Positions 35,048 through 46,322 of a DNA stretch of 64,000 bases are shown here, one piece after another. The notes beneath the pieces were generated by a model. It did no database searches. It saw only the letters and a list, made by a program, of their open reading frames with translations, and was not told the DNA's origin. Made by a program: the position numbers and the translations under genes. The DNA is from Akebia trifoliata (Eukaryota; Streptophyta; Magnoliopsida; Ranunculales; Lardizabalaceae): the NCBI GenBank assembly GCA_017979445.1, contig CM030717.1, forward strand, positions 9,877,639 through 9,941,638, read 5' to 3'. How positions within the stretch are numbered: position 1 is the stretch's first letter; every line of letters begins with the position of its first letter.

Positions 35048-35690
35048 AGGCTCGGCACCAGCAGAGGGGCCGAGGCTCTACCTTAGACCAACTCCTCAGT
35101 TGGGCTCGGCTCCTGTTGAGGGGCTGAGGCTTTTCCCTTAGACAACCTCCTCAGTTGGGCTTGGCTCCCGTGGAGGAGCCAAGGCTTTAATCTTTGGACT
35201 AACTTCTCAGTTGGGCTCGGCTCCTGTTGAGGGGCCGAGGCTTTTTCCTTGGACCAACTCCTCAGTTGGGCTTGGCTCCTGTGGAGGGGCCAAGGCTTTA
35301 ACTTCGGACCAACTTCTCAGTTGGGCTCGACTCTTGTTGAGGGGCCGAGGCTTTTCCCTTGGACCAACTCCTCAGTTGGGCTTGGCTTCCGTGGAGGGGC
35401 CAAGGCTTTAACTTCGAACCAACTTCTCAGTTGGGCTCGGCTCCTGTTGAGGGGCCGAGGCTTGGCCATAAACCAACTCCTTAGTTGGGCTTGGTCCCCG
35501 TGGAGGGACCAAGGCTTTAACTCCGTACCAACTCCTCAGTTGGGCTCGGCTCCTGTTGAGGGGCCGAGGCTTTGCCATAAACCAACTCCTTAATTGGGCT
35601 TGGTCCCCTTGGAGGGACCAAGGCTTTACTCCGTACCAACTCCTCAATTGGGCTCGGCTCTTGTTGAGGGGCCAAGGCTTTGTCCGATCA
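35048..35690 (-). repeat. Tandem array of twelve 55-bp hairpin units (110-bp dimers)
   Basis: About twelve units alternate between type 1 (+ strand CTCGGCTCC ... GGGGCCGAG) and type 2 (CTTGGCTCC ... GGAGCCAAG, or CTTGGTCCC ... GGGACCAAG), joined by AACTCCTCAGTTGGG-like linkers. Each unit can fold into a hairpin of about 9 bp with a short loop. The array lies downstream of integrase in the variable 3' region of the retrotransposon, a known source of satellite DNA in Tat-type elements. Confidence 0.92.
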
Positions 35691-35717
35691 GTTAGGCATA
35701 TATGCAAAGATAACTGT

Positions 35718-36790
35718 TTATTGATAGTATTTCTTCAAGTTGAATACATTCCATGGTGACTGAATTACATCTCCCGTTGATGTTTCTAAATAGTACGTGC
35801 CAGATTCCCCAACTTTACTCACGATGTAGGGTCCTTCCCAGTTAGAGCCGAGCTTTCCACTATTGACTTCCTTGGTGTTGGAAAATACCTTTCGTAGCAC
35901 CATATCGTCGACTTTGAACTCCCTATGACGTACCTTCCGATCATAAGACCTCTTCAACACCTGCTGGTACCGTGCCAATCTTTCTATGACCCTTTCTCGC
36001 GCCTCATCCAATCAATCCAAATTCCGAGCCACCATTTCATTGTTCAGGTTTGTCTCGGTCACTTGTGTTCTCGCAGTAGGAACCTGTATTTCAGTTGAGA
36101 TAACGGCTTCCGTCCCATAGGTTAGCTCGAACGGGGTGAAACTTGTTGCCCTTCTGGCTGTAGTCCGGTAAGTCCATAAGACGCTGTGTAACTCGTCCAC
36201 CCATATTTCTTTATGCTCCGTCAATTTCTTTTTTAAGTTCCCGAGGATTGTCTTGTTGGATGCTTCCGCATGCCTGTTACCCTGAGGATACCTCGGTGAT
36301 GATTGGAGTGATCGGATCCCGTACTCCTTGAAGTACGATTGCACACGGTTACCCTTAAATTGTGTTCCATTGTCGGAGATCAGCACATAAGGGATTCCGA
36401 ACCGAGTTATGATGTGTTCCCAAGTGAATTTGATAACTTCTTCTTCCTTAATCTGAGTGAGAGGAATAGCTTCAACCCATTTAGTAAAATAATATGTAGC
36501 TACAAAGATGAAAAGCTTACCCCCTTTTCCCCGAGGTAAGGGTCCGACAATGTCCATTCCCCATATAGAGAACGGCCAGGGTGACTTCATAGGGTGGAGC
36601 TCGCTGGCTAGCTGTAGATGCGTGGGGGCATGTTTTTGGCATTTGACGCAGGTCCTTACGTATTTTTTGCAATCTTCCTGCATCCTGGGCCAAAAATAGC
36701 CCTGGTTGATCACCTTATTGGCAAGTGACCGTCCCCCCTAGTGGTTGTCACAGATCCCTCATGAGTTTCGACCATTATGAGTTCGGATTC
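35718..36790 (-). pseudogene. Gypsy integrase (broken)
   Basis: The coding strand shows the end of the zinc-binding domain (CVKCQKHAP), then the catalytic core with the DDE triad: D in GMDIVGPLP, D in LISDNGTQF, and E in PQGNRHAEASNK. A C-terminal part (about 35718-36011) holds DEARERVIERLARYQ and a WEGPYIV module. A stop at 36012-36014 separates core and C-terminal part. A frameshift and stop upstream of 36713 break the link to RNase H. Confidence 0.9.
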
Positions 36791-36871
36791 CTCCTTTCCA
36801 AGGCATTTCAGAAGTGGTCCTCCGAACGACATCCTATAGAGTTCTCTTTCGACGAGCGTATATTTACCGAC

Positions 36872-38074
36872 CTACCATAACATCTTTCTGGCTTCAACCT
36901 TGTCCTGTGGTAACGCCTTTGTGTGTAGATACTGCGTGTATTCGTCTATCCATCCCGAGGTTCGCCCTACCCGTGCACACTCTCTTTCATCGTACTCAAT
37001 GCTTGATTTAGGCATGTATTCTACAGGTAGAACCCGTCTTTCTGTGTCCCTTAGCATCGAAGCGATGTAAGCCAACGAGTCTGCATGCCTGTTTTCATCC
37101 CTCGGTATCTGACATATCTTGATTTCTTCGAATTTTTCCACTTTCCTATTTACTACCATCAGGTATTTCACCACACGCTCGTCCTTCGCTTCGAATTTTC
37201 CATTGCACTAATTTGCTATGAGTTGAGAGTCAGTACATAACGTCATTCGGGCAATTTTCAATTCGCTTGCCATCCTCAGCCCGTTGATAACTGCCTCGTA
37301 CTCAGCCTCATTATTTGATGCCCCATACCTGAGCTTGATTATCTTCTCTAGTCTGTCATTGCTCGGCGTTACAAGCACTATTCCAACCCCCGAGCCGGAA
37401 TAATTTGACGAACCATCGACGAACATCCTCCAACCTGCATGCTTGTCCCACAATTCCACTTCTTCCGTCCCTTCGTCTTCGTCCTCTAGCTCTTCCCAGT
37501 TTGGATCTTCAACCGGGAAATCAGCGAGGAAGTCTGCCAACACTTGCCCTTTTAGTGCCGTTCGTGACTCGAACTGTAAGTCATACTCGCCGAGAATTAC
37601 CGCCCATCTCGCCATCCGCCGGGACTTTTCCGACCTGTGCATCATTTCTTTCAATGGGCTATCAGTCACCACTCGGATACGATGTGAGAGGAAATAGGGC
37701 CTGAGCTTATGTGCTGAGTAGACGAGCGACAATCTTTCTTTCTCCGTCTTTGTGTACCTCGCCTCTGATAGACCCAACGTTTTGCTAACGTAGTAGATAG
37801 GGTACTCCCGTCCAAAGTCAACTTTGAATAATACCGAGCTCACCAACGATGAGCTGGCTACTAGGTAAATTCTTAACTCCTCTCCTTCCTCCGACGAGCT
37901 AAGGATCGGCGACTGCCCTAAGTACTTTTTCAGGTCGTTAAACGCCATCTCACATTTCGCGCTCCAAGCGAAGTTCTTCTCTTTTTGTAACAACTTGAAT
38001 AGTGGACGACATCTGTCGGATACTCTTGAAATAAACCTATTCAGTGCAGCTATTCTCCCCGCTAATTTCTGCAC
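36872..38074 (-). pseudogene. Gypsy RT connection and RNase H (broken)
   Basis: The frame from 38074 begins with RIAALNRFISR and continues through FAWSAKCEMAFNDLK, the end of the polymerase part. RNase H follows with catalytic acidic residues in FVDGSSN, NNEAEYEAVI and CTDSQLIAN. After a stop at 37208-37210 come IPRDENRHADSLAYI (last RNase H aspartate) and the linker, up to a stop at 36872-36874. A second RNase H-like segment of this kind is common in Tat-type elements, but I see only one. Confidence 0.88.
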
Positions 38075-39010
38075 CTACGTTTGGTTACTGGGGCTCGACA
38101 TCTCCACCAAAGCCCGGATTTGGTCTAGGTTGGCCTCAATGCCTCTCCTGGTGATAACGTGCCGGAGGAATTTTCCTGAAGAAACTGCGAATACGCACTT
38201 CTTTGGATTCAGCTTCATTTGAAAACTCCTCAACCGGTCGAAAGTTTGCCCGAGATCTGTCAAATGGTTTTCCGCCTTCTTGCTTTTTACTAGCAAGTCG
38301 TCGATATAAACCTCTACAGTCTTTCCGATCAACCCTTCGAACATTCTTGTCACGAGCCTCTAGTAGGTGGCCCCAGCGTTCCTCAAGCCAAACGACATGA
38401 CCTTAAAGCAGAACAGCCCTTGCTCGGTAATAAATGACGTTCATTCCTGATCCTCCACTGCTAGGGGGATTTGATTATACCCCGAGTAGCCGTCCATAAA
38501 TGACATTCTCTCATGCCCGGCTGTAGCGTCGACCAACGTATCGATCCTTGGCAGCGGGAAGCTATCCTTTGGACATGCCTTATTAAGGTTTGTAAAGTCG
38601 ATGCACATCCCTACTCTTCCGTCCTTTTTTGGCACTGCCACTATATTGGCTACCCATTCCGGGTAATCTACTTCCCTGATGAATCCGGCCTTCAAAAGTT
38701 TTTCTATTTTCTCATTTACACCCTGCCTTAGACGGGAAGACAACCTCATCGGCTTCTGTCAAACGGGTCGGAAGTTTTCATCAATATTTAGTCTATGGCA
38801 CGCCACCAAGGGGTCAATTCTGGGCATATCACCCAATGACCATGCGAACACATCCTTGTTTGCCCTCAGAAGTTGGAGCAATGCTGCTTTCTCATCCCGC
38901 AACATTGTGGTGCCAATACTAACCAGCTGACCTCCGTCATCGCCGAGGTCCACGGCTTCAACTTCCTCAACTGTTGGCCGCCGCTCTTGCTGTGGCTCCT
39001 TCTGTAATTG
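38075..39010 (-). pseudogene. Gypsy reverse transcriptase (broken)
   Basis: Palm motifs are visible: VPKKDGRVGMCIDFTNLN, then FMDGYSGYNQI (first catalytic aspartate) and YIDDLLVKSK (YIDD catalytic pair). Stops at 38759-38761 (TGA), 38441-38443 (TGA), 38360-38362 (TAG) and 38075-38077 (TAG) lie in an otherwise continuous frame. Confidence 0.9.
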
Positions 39011-41149
39011 CTACGATGCTTCTCCTTCGGTTGGTGGCTCCTTTATCTTCTTCTGAGGAATGGCCTCGGCATCCTGTCCTTGTTTCAAGGTCAGGTGAAA
39101 ACACCGCTGCGCCATCTCCTGGTCACCCCTGATCTCCATCATTCCTTCCTTGCTTAGGAATCGAATAACCTGATGATAAGCTGAAGGGACTGTCCTCATC
39201 TCGTGTATCCACCTCCGCCCGATGATCGCGTTATAGGCTGAGTCCGCATCTATTACCACGAATCTTGTCATTACCACTTTTGACCTTGTTGTGATCGGGA
39301 GTGTGATTTCTCCCACCAAACTGCTCGGAGCCCCATTGAACCCATAAACAAGGGTCGGTGTCGGTTCCAAACTATCTGAAATCCCCATTCTCTTTGCCGC
39401 GCTTAAGAAGAGAATGTCCACTGCACTTCCCGAGTCCATCAGTATCCTACGGAGCTCGACGTTTCCAACTGGAAGTGCGATTACTAGTGTGTCCTGATGG
39501 GGTTTTGTCGTTCCCCTCAAGTCGTCCTCCGTGAAAACAATCGCCCGGGAATCCGCTCCGTTGCTCATCATTCCTGCTACCTGTACCCCTGATGCTACAT
39601 TGTTGACTCCAACCATATGTCGGATCTTTTTTACCCTCTCCCGAATCACCTGCCTATAAGACACTTCGGCCCCCAACACCCCTGTGGTAGTATGAACTAT
39701 CCTGCGTTCTTCCACCTCTCGACGCCCTCCCTTGGCCGGCCACCTTGGTCCGGGCTTCCGTTCGTCTCTCTCGGCGGTTTCCCCTCTTTTCCCTCTTTTC
39801 GACGAGACATACCTTTTGAGCTTCCCTGCTTCAACCATATCCTGGATGATATGGCGTAACCTGTAACAGTCCTCGGTAGGGTGGTCCTCGGCCTCATGGT
39901 ACTCGCAGTATGATTTTTCGGGTTTCCCCTTATACCCCCGAGGTGGCTGAATGAAATCGGGTTCGCTCTTTATGTGCCTCAGTATCACAGATAGTTTTTC
40001 ATTGAGCGGTGTATACACCCGGCCTCTCTTCCACCTTGACTGCTCATTCGGCTCTCTCCGCCTTTTCTTGCTTCCTTCCCCTCCGAGATGAGTTGGTGCT
40101 TTTGGTGCCTCAATTCCTCCCTTGCTGTTGGCCACTGTTTGAGTACTTCGTCTCTTGCCCTTCACGGATTCCTCCACAAGGATGTACTTCTCCACCTTTG
40201 AGTATAACTTTTCCAGACGAGTTAGGTCAGATTTGATCAATGACTCGTGTAACCGTGTTCCCGGGATGACTGCAGCGATGTAAGCCACACAGGCGGTTGC
40301 TTCGTCCATGCCTTCTACATCCAACGCCTTCGTTCTGAAACGAGTTGCAAATGACCGGATGCTCTCCCCGACCTCTTGTCGAAGATTAAACAGAGTGTTG
40401 ACTCCGACCTTCTTCCTTCGCAGATGTACGAACTGTCCAACGAACGTTTCTTCTAGCTCGGAAAAATTCATAATGGACCCAGCTGGTAACGCTTGGAACC
40501 ACGTCATGGCTCAGTGCCTCAGAGTTGATGGAAACAGCTTGCAAAGTAACGAATCATCGCCCTGGTACAGCACCATCTAGCTCCTATAATGCAGAATATG
40601 GTCCATAGGGTCTCTCGTTCCGTCATAAGTTTCAAACTTTGGCATATGGAACATTCTCGGTGGTTCCGAACTCATTATCCTTGGCGAGAATGGCGTCCCT
40701 TTGAGCTCCCGGATGGCATTCCGTACCTTCTGCGCGGGATCCTTCCCACGTGCGAGTTCCTTATCCCTTCTTCTTAACATTTCCTCCACTTCTTTCCTCG
40801 TCATTGTTTCTTTAACTTCTGAGCTTCCTTGCTGCGTTTTTACTACCGCTGAATCTCCAGTCCAATCTACCTCCGTCCGCGCTGTTCGAGCGGTTTGATC
40901 CTTGCTCTGCTCCGCATTTGGGCCTTCTTCGATTTCCGCACGCTCGCCCAGCCTTTGCCTGAATTGCTCGTTCTCCCTTCTTATATTTGTAATCTCATCA
41001 TTCTGTCTCTCCAAACCCCTGCGCATCTCCTCCCTCATCTCTGTGAGTAAGTTGTACATTACGAGCATAGGGTCTTGCACGTTTGGAGGTGAATCTGTTG
41101 GTAAGGGATTTGATGGCTCTCCGCGTGTCTCGCCTCTAGCTCTTCCCAT
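39011..41149 (-). pseudogene. Gypsy gag-protease (broken)
   Basis: The likely start ATG is at 41149, 46 bases inside the 5' LTR. An N-terminal part rich in R, E and Q is followed by the retrotransposon gag domain (about 40600-40250). A zinc-knuckle variant C-x2-H-x4-H-x4-C follows (about 39866-39909, CEYHEAEDHPTEDC). A retroviral-type aspartic protease has its DSG at about 39428-39436 (LMDSGSAVDILF) and IIGRRW further on. TAG at 40577-40579 and TGA at about 40508-40510 break gag. TAG at 39011-39013 ends the frame before reverse transcriptase. Confidence 0.88.
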
Positions 41150-41176
41150 TTTGGTCGTTTTTCTCCTTGTAAGTTT

Positions 41177-41192
41177 TCCACGGATGGCGCCA
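41177..41192 (-). other. Primer binding site of the Gypsy element
   Basis: The minus strand reads TGGCGCCATCCGTGGA, three bases inside the 5' LTR. TGG at the start pairs with the CCA tail of a tRNA. The first seven bases match the end of plant tRNA-Asp, but the rest does not match well from memory, so the primer tRNA is left open. Confidence 0.7.
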
Positions 41193-41195
41193 AAT

Positions 41196-41743
41196 TGTAG
41201 ATGCAAGAATTTGCTCTACACTTTTCCTCTCCTAGCTCGGACGGACCTGCAAATCAGCCCACTCCGACGATCAAGTTAGACAAATTGATCAGTGTAATTT
41301 AGTTTAGAGAGGAGAAGAATTCGAACCTCTTTTACCTACAGTCCTCTTCCTTTTATAAACGTTAAATTTGATCGTTTTCTGTGCCATCCTTTGAAATGAC
41401 CCAAGGCAGTTAGGTTACTAAAGGTAGTTAGCTCACTCCCTGACATGTCAGCTGCAGGAGTTGTTGCAACTGCCCTGCCACTTCTGGGATGATTAGGGCT
41501 GATCTGACATGATGTGGGTTGTTAGTGCTGTCAATCAATGGCACATCTGTTAGATCCGTCTTACCGACCTATACTGTAATTGTCCGGGCTACTTAATTGG
41601 TCGGCAACCACATTCTGATATGGTCATCCGTGCACCCGAAAAGTCTAATAAACTGGTCTTATATGGCAGTCTATCCGAGCTTAAATCCATTACTTTTGGG
41701 CTTTGCTCGAGCCACGTGTCCATGCTTAAGAATTTCCCCCACA
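41196..41743 (-). repeat. 5' LTR of the Gypsy element
   Basis: 548 bp, TG...CA ends, followed by the TGCAT duplication at 41744-41748. Aligned by eye with the 3' LTR it shows about 21 substitutions, nearly all transitions, and no indels. Confidence 0.95.
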
Positions 41744-41817
41744 TGCATCATCGTATGTATCATGTCTATGCCTACTATACCATTGTTAGATGGCATGTGC
41801 ATCATATCATCATCCAT
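41744..41817 (-). pseudogene. COPT copy B, 5' fragment (start codon to codon 24)
   Basis: The minus strand from 41817 encodes a Met/His/Asp-rich start (MDDDMMHMPS) typical of Ctr N-termini, and breaks off at the retrotransposon border in codon 25. It has its own upstream sequence homologous to that of copy C (GTTGTGGTTGTGAAGACT near 41849 and TTGTGGTTGTGAAGACT near 50881). A TATA box is at 41922-41915 on the minus strand, about 100 bases upstream. The native promoter is therefore cut off from the membrane core by 11.5 kb. Confidence 0.88.
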
Positions 41818-41914
41818 CCTTATCTCTCCTTGTTTTGGTTTATTAAGGAAGTTGTGGTTGTGAAGACTAATTGATGAATGGAGGATGTTGGACTAAATTG
41901 TGAACAAAATGCTC

Positions 41915-41922
41915 TTTATATA
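41915..41922 (-). promoter_or_regulatory. TATA box of COPT copy B
   Basis: TATATAAA on the minus strand about 98 bases before the ATG at 41817, a usual distance. A transcript from here would now read into the 5' LTR after 24 codons. Confidence 0.45.
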
Positions 41923-42456
41923 GTATATACTACAAGACCCAGTTCTTTTTTTGGACTTTTATAGCCTGAACTCACGGTTGACGCTCTCTATCAAACAGAC
42001 GGATGACATAAGAGAAAAATCAAAGATTTTCTTGAGATTAGTGTTGAATTCATCGACATAAGTAGATTTTTTTTTTATAGGATACAATATTCTTAGAAAT
42101 TCCTATCATCTCAACAGTCTGTTTGATGGAGAGCATGTTTTCCATTTTTTAATAAAGAAATATCTGACCCTGATTAATGAGGAAAGGGATTGTCGAATAC
42201 TTGTAAATTGAAGTCGTCGGTTGCAGTTGAACACTTGCACTCTGATCTTTAAAAACAATAGTATTTTTAAAGCATTATAAAAGTACTACAAATTAACAAC
42301 GTTCAGTAAAACGCTGTGAACCAACGATACGATACCCTTAGATATAACAACTTTCAGAACATGCTGTAGAAGTATAGATCAACAATATCATTCTTTAAAT
42401 GCCATAAACTTACTACAATTAATAGTATCTACTAGGAAATGTTATAAGATAGAAAA

Positions 42457-42627
42457 ATGCTGAAATGACAAAAAAAATTTACTGCGATTCTCACAAGTCT
42501 GACGTGGGATGTGCACATAATCATAGATGTGTTTCCTTGTGATACAAGTAAAAATCATCTACGGTTATGTATGCATGTCCACATTAGAATAGTGAGAATC
42601 ACAGTAAATCCAGTGTCACCCCAGCAT
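42457..42627. mobile_element. Fold-back element, family B (copy 1)
   Basis: 171 bp. Arms TTTACTGCGATTCTCAC and GTGAGAATCACAGTAAA match with one mismatch, and the ends ATGCTG and CAGCAT are inverted. The centre has ATAATCATAGATGTG and CATCTACGGTTATGT, an imperfect inverted pair. Related copies are at 53068-53193 and 62485-62642. Confidence 0.7.
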
Positions 42628-42642
42628 GACTCTAAAAAGAAG

Positions 42643-42834
42643 AGGATCGTATGCACTAGGGTGGAGGATTGAAACTCTCCTCCCACACCCCATTACATGC
42701 CATGTAAGCTATTTTCTAAGGAATTAGTGTCTAAAATATCTCCTTTTAAAATTTTCCTTGAATTATGACTAATGTGACATGTATTGGGGTGTGAGAGGAG
42801 GGCTTCAATCCTCCACCCTGGGTGTGTACGATCC
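42643..42834. mobile_element. Fold-back element, family D (copy 1)
   Basis: GGTGGAGGATTGAAACTCTC at about 42660 pairs with GAGGGCTTCAATCCTCCACC at about 42798, and TCCTCCCACACCCC with GGGGTGTGAGAGGA. Outer ends GATCGTATGCAC and GTGTACGATC are inverted. The centre is non-coding. The second copy is at 54248-54674. Confidence 0.75.
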
Positions 42835-45344
42835 AGACTCATTCCAAAAATGATATAAAAGATCATTTATAATGTTTTTTGAATGTCAAATTAAAATTCT
42901 TTTTTTTTTACTATTAAGAGACCGCTTAAAACTCAAGGACTATTTATAAGAAAGTCCCATTGTCATGATCCTTAAAGTAATTTTCCCAATATTGCATCAA
43001 CCTGTCAGAGTGAATTGAATGCTAGGGTAACTGGAACAGCTACATTGATTGTATCACATATCTCATGTTAACGTATTTTTCCCCGCAAATACATTCTAAT
43101 GAATCCCACTTGGTGAATCATGATTACTTACCAATTACTAAACAATGCCACCCATGCCGCTTATTCCTATGGTTGAAGAAGATTCAATGAACCATCCTTT
43201 TAAAAATAGGCAAAATGCACAAATGCAATCATCAATAGTTTTTCTAGTTAGTAGGAGGATCATTTATCACAGAAAAGGAATCTTCGACCAAACCAGGAAC
43301 AATGTTTTCACAATGCCATTTGGCAACTTCTTCGAATTGGCATTTCCACTACTTTTATATAGTTTTATGGTCTAATTGATGATTTCAAATGTAATTTTTA
43401 TTGTCATAATCAGAGAAGGGCGGATGAGTTTTGTTTAAGCAAAGGGATTTTAGTTTTTTTTTTATTTTTTTATTATATTTTTTTAATTATCGTTGACAAG
43501 AATACATGATTATTAGTTTTTCAAAATTATAAAAATTGAGTTGTACTGGAGTAACTACATAGGACACTGTGTTGATGTGGAGGTGAGAACAAAATCATAG
43601 ATTTTTTTACTTGTAACTCAGATGAAAAACTTATATGGTTCTTTATGCACTCCACGTTAGCATGGTGTCTACTGTAGTGTCGTGTGCAGCCACTTCAACG
43701 TTTTTCATAAAAAAATACCTCACATTGTGATGCAACGTATAAAACTAAGTTATTTCTTTAAAATTTTTAAATGAATAATAAAAATAATTGATGCCGTCAC
43801 TGTGAAAGAATTTCATACTTTCTCTCGCAACAATTCCCCTATTGTCCTTAGTTATACTTTTCTCATGTTAATTTTAGCTAGGGTTGTTGTACTTGCACCT
43901 AGCAAAATAGCCAATTGTACCCTCTTGCTTGTGGCACCCACCTTAATTTTAAAAAATCTAATTGCACACACCTAATAAATGTACTTTAACTTAAATTGCT
44001 GATGTCATCTTCATAAAGGTATTGAATAAAAAATTCTTCTTCACCCCACCCTCTCTCTCATATTTCGTCTTCTTTGCATTTAGAAGGGTTTTAAAGAGAA
44101 TTTTTAAGCTTCGATCTTACTTATTTTTTTCTTACCCTAACACTTTCAATCATGTCGAAATCGTTCACATGAGAAAGTTTTGTTAGTTAGATACCTACCA
44201 AATCTATTTTGTAAGATTTGATAGGGTACTAATTGAATCGATTTGTAATGTTCAGTAGAAAGTTTGTTTGGTAGGTATCTACCGAAACTGTTTGGTAATA
44301 TTCAGTGGCTACCTATTAAATTTTCTAAAAAAAATTCGTTCTAAATCTATCGAACAAAATTTGTCAAAAAATATTCGGGTTCTTCGAATCAAAATCGTCG
44401 TTAATAGTGGTTTTTTCTTCTTCCTTGATGATTAAATACAAAAAAAAAAAAAAAAAAAATGATAAGTTGAAATAAAATCCTAAAACCTAATCTCCATTGA
44501 TTCAATCTCTCACAAAACTCAAAAAGAGATAATCTAAAGAGAGAGGAATAAGAAAAAGGAAGGAAGAAGAAAAAGAAGAAGAGGTGAGTTATAATGTGAG
44601 CAATAACTAAACACAAAAGGGTAAAAATATAATTTACCTTTTTCTTTATTATACAAAAATCACTTAAAGTGGGTTTAATCAGCCATCCCTATATGTGCAA
44701 ATAGAGTAACCCTTCTAGTTATGGGGAAATATTGTATAGGCCGGGCCACTTGTATGAAACTTATGACACTACCAATTTAACTTTGATCACACAATCATCG
44801 ATTTTAGAACAAAAAAAATCAACAGTGGGCCATTAATTCTGCTCCCCAACTGATTGGTGGTCCCACTAAAATACTGAACCCGGCTCCATTAAACATCCTA
44901 ATTTTTGAAACCCTAAAAAGGTTTAATGACTTCAACCTATATCTGTTACTCCATATAATATAGCAAAAATTAGGTACAAGGGGATAATGCAGTTTTAATT
45001 CAGATTTGACATTTGATAAAAATAAAAATAAAATATGAGCTATAAATGAATATATAGCATACATAAATAACATTATCTCTTATAACAACCCATATATATA
45101 TAAAATGACATGTTTTGGTCAGGTAACCTTGCGGTTTCAAACTAATGAATGACGACATAACCCCTTAACCTAGAATTTTTCTGAAAAGCCAATAGAAAAT
45201 GATCAAAAAGCCATTGTCTTCGACCCCAAGCAAAAAAATCTCTTTTGTTTTTTTTCATGTCATTTTCAATTTATTTAACCTCATCTTTTAGAAAATATGT
45301 TAGTTTTAACTTATCAACCAACAGGGATTTTATACCAACTTTCC

Positions 45345-45471
45345 TGATATGTGTAGTTTGTGAGGTATTGCAAGTATTTAAGGGATTTGGACAAGATATG
45401 ATGCTCTAAGAAGTCAGTTCTCTTGTCCTTACTAGTTGAGCCTACAAGATCGGAACCCTTCATCATCGTCA

Positions 45472-45506
<35 letters not shown>
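45345..45506 (+). repeat. SINE-like family 2 fragment followed by a (CA)n microsatellite
   Basis: GACAAGATATGATGCTCTAA and CTTACTAGTTGAGCCTACAAG match the body of the SINE-like family 2 copies. A CA run of 17 units follows at 45473-45506. Confidence 0.6.
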
Positions 45507-45510
<4 letters not shown>

Positions 45511-45622
45511 CTGCGGATCTTATGTTACTTGAAAATATTTAATTTTTAAAATCTTATCTTTATTGATTTTTTTTTTTTTTTTTGAGCTCTCTCTTGATTT
45601 ATATTTTATCATATATATATAT

Positions 45623-45994
45623 GGGGCGGATAGTGGGATATATGCAAAAACAATGTCTTTTCAAAATATGGGTTAGAGCTTTTGAATTGAGCTGATTTTT
45701 TGTGAGGATGGTCTCTATGATGAGAAGGTCATCATCACAAAAAATCAGATCAATCTGAAACTTGTAAGTTTATCAAAAGTGGTTTACAAATTATTGGTAA
45801 AAAATTCGACGGTCTACATTCTAAATCACTTTGGATAAGATTAGAAGTTTCATAGTAGATTGATTTTTTTTTTAGGATGATCTTTTCATCATAGAGATCA
45901 TCCTCATAATAAATCAGCTTAATCCAAAACTTCTAACCCATATTTTGAAAATTTATTATTATTATATTAGTTTTACATACATCCCATGACGTCC
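45623..45994. mobile_element. Fold-back element, family A (copy 4)
   Basis: It starts GGGGCGGATAGTGGGATATAT in a TATATA run, like copy 2. Two internal hairpins with GAGCTGATTTTTTGTGAGGA and its inverse are present, more diverged in the second half. Confidence 0.75.
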
Positions 45995-46047
45995 TATATG
46001 TATGGGTCATAATATGTATACACATAAAACTACTCATAAAGCTACAA

Positions 46048-46322
46048 CATGTTTTGTCTTATATGGGTAAAAAGGTTCGAAATGGGCTGGTTTTTTGTGA
46101 GGATGATCTCTATGGTGAGGAGATCATCCTCACCAAAAATCAATCCATTCTGAAATATCTAGCCCCATGTTTACAAGTTGAAGAATTATGGACCATCCAT
46201 TTTTTGTAAACCACTTTTGATGGGGTTAGAAGTTTTGGAATGGGCTGATTTTTGGTGAAGATGATCCCCTCACCATAGATATCATTCTCACAAAAAATCA
46301 GCCCATTCCAAATCTTTTACCT
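46048..46322. mobile_element. Fold-back element, family A (copy 5)
   Basis: TTATATGGGTAAAAAGG at the left and two hairpins (GTGAGGATGATCTC with GAGATCATCCTCAC, and GGAATGGGCTGATTTTTGG with AAAAATCAGCCCATTCC). The spacer TTTTGTAAACCACTTTTGAT is shared with copy 1. Confidence 0.75.

Larger units (their letters stand above)
30192..41743 (-). mobile_element. Tat-like Ty3/Gypsy LTR retrotransposon inserted in COPT copy B
   Basis: An 11,552-bp element with two 548-bp LTRs, flanked by TGCAT on both sides (30187-30191 and 41744-41748). LTR ends are TG...CA. Coding order on the minus strand is gag, protease, reverse transcriptase, RNase H, integrase, which is Ty3/Gypsy order. The long region between integrase and 3' LTR holds a tandem array and an antisense gene, as in the plant Tat lineage. 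A solo LTR of another family (32507-34181) is nested inside; without it the element is about 9.87 kb. gag-pol has about ten in-frame stops and at least one frameshift, so this copy is not autonomous. I count about 21 differences between LTRs (3.8 percent), a fairly recent insertion. Confidence 0.95.

Noticed and set aside
35211..35593. Long overlapping open frames in all phases over the tandem array
   Set aside because: They are translations of the 55-bp repeats and their inverted arms, with no start context or family match.
35048..35690. CRISPR-like array
   Set aside because: The units are contiguous and alternating with no unique spacers, and lie in a plant retrotransposon.
37405..37704. 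Plus-strand frames across pol and gag (also 38679-38930, 39617-39859, 40902-41279)
   Set aside because: They are opposite-strand shadows of the retrotransposon coding frames.
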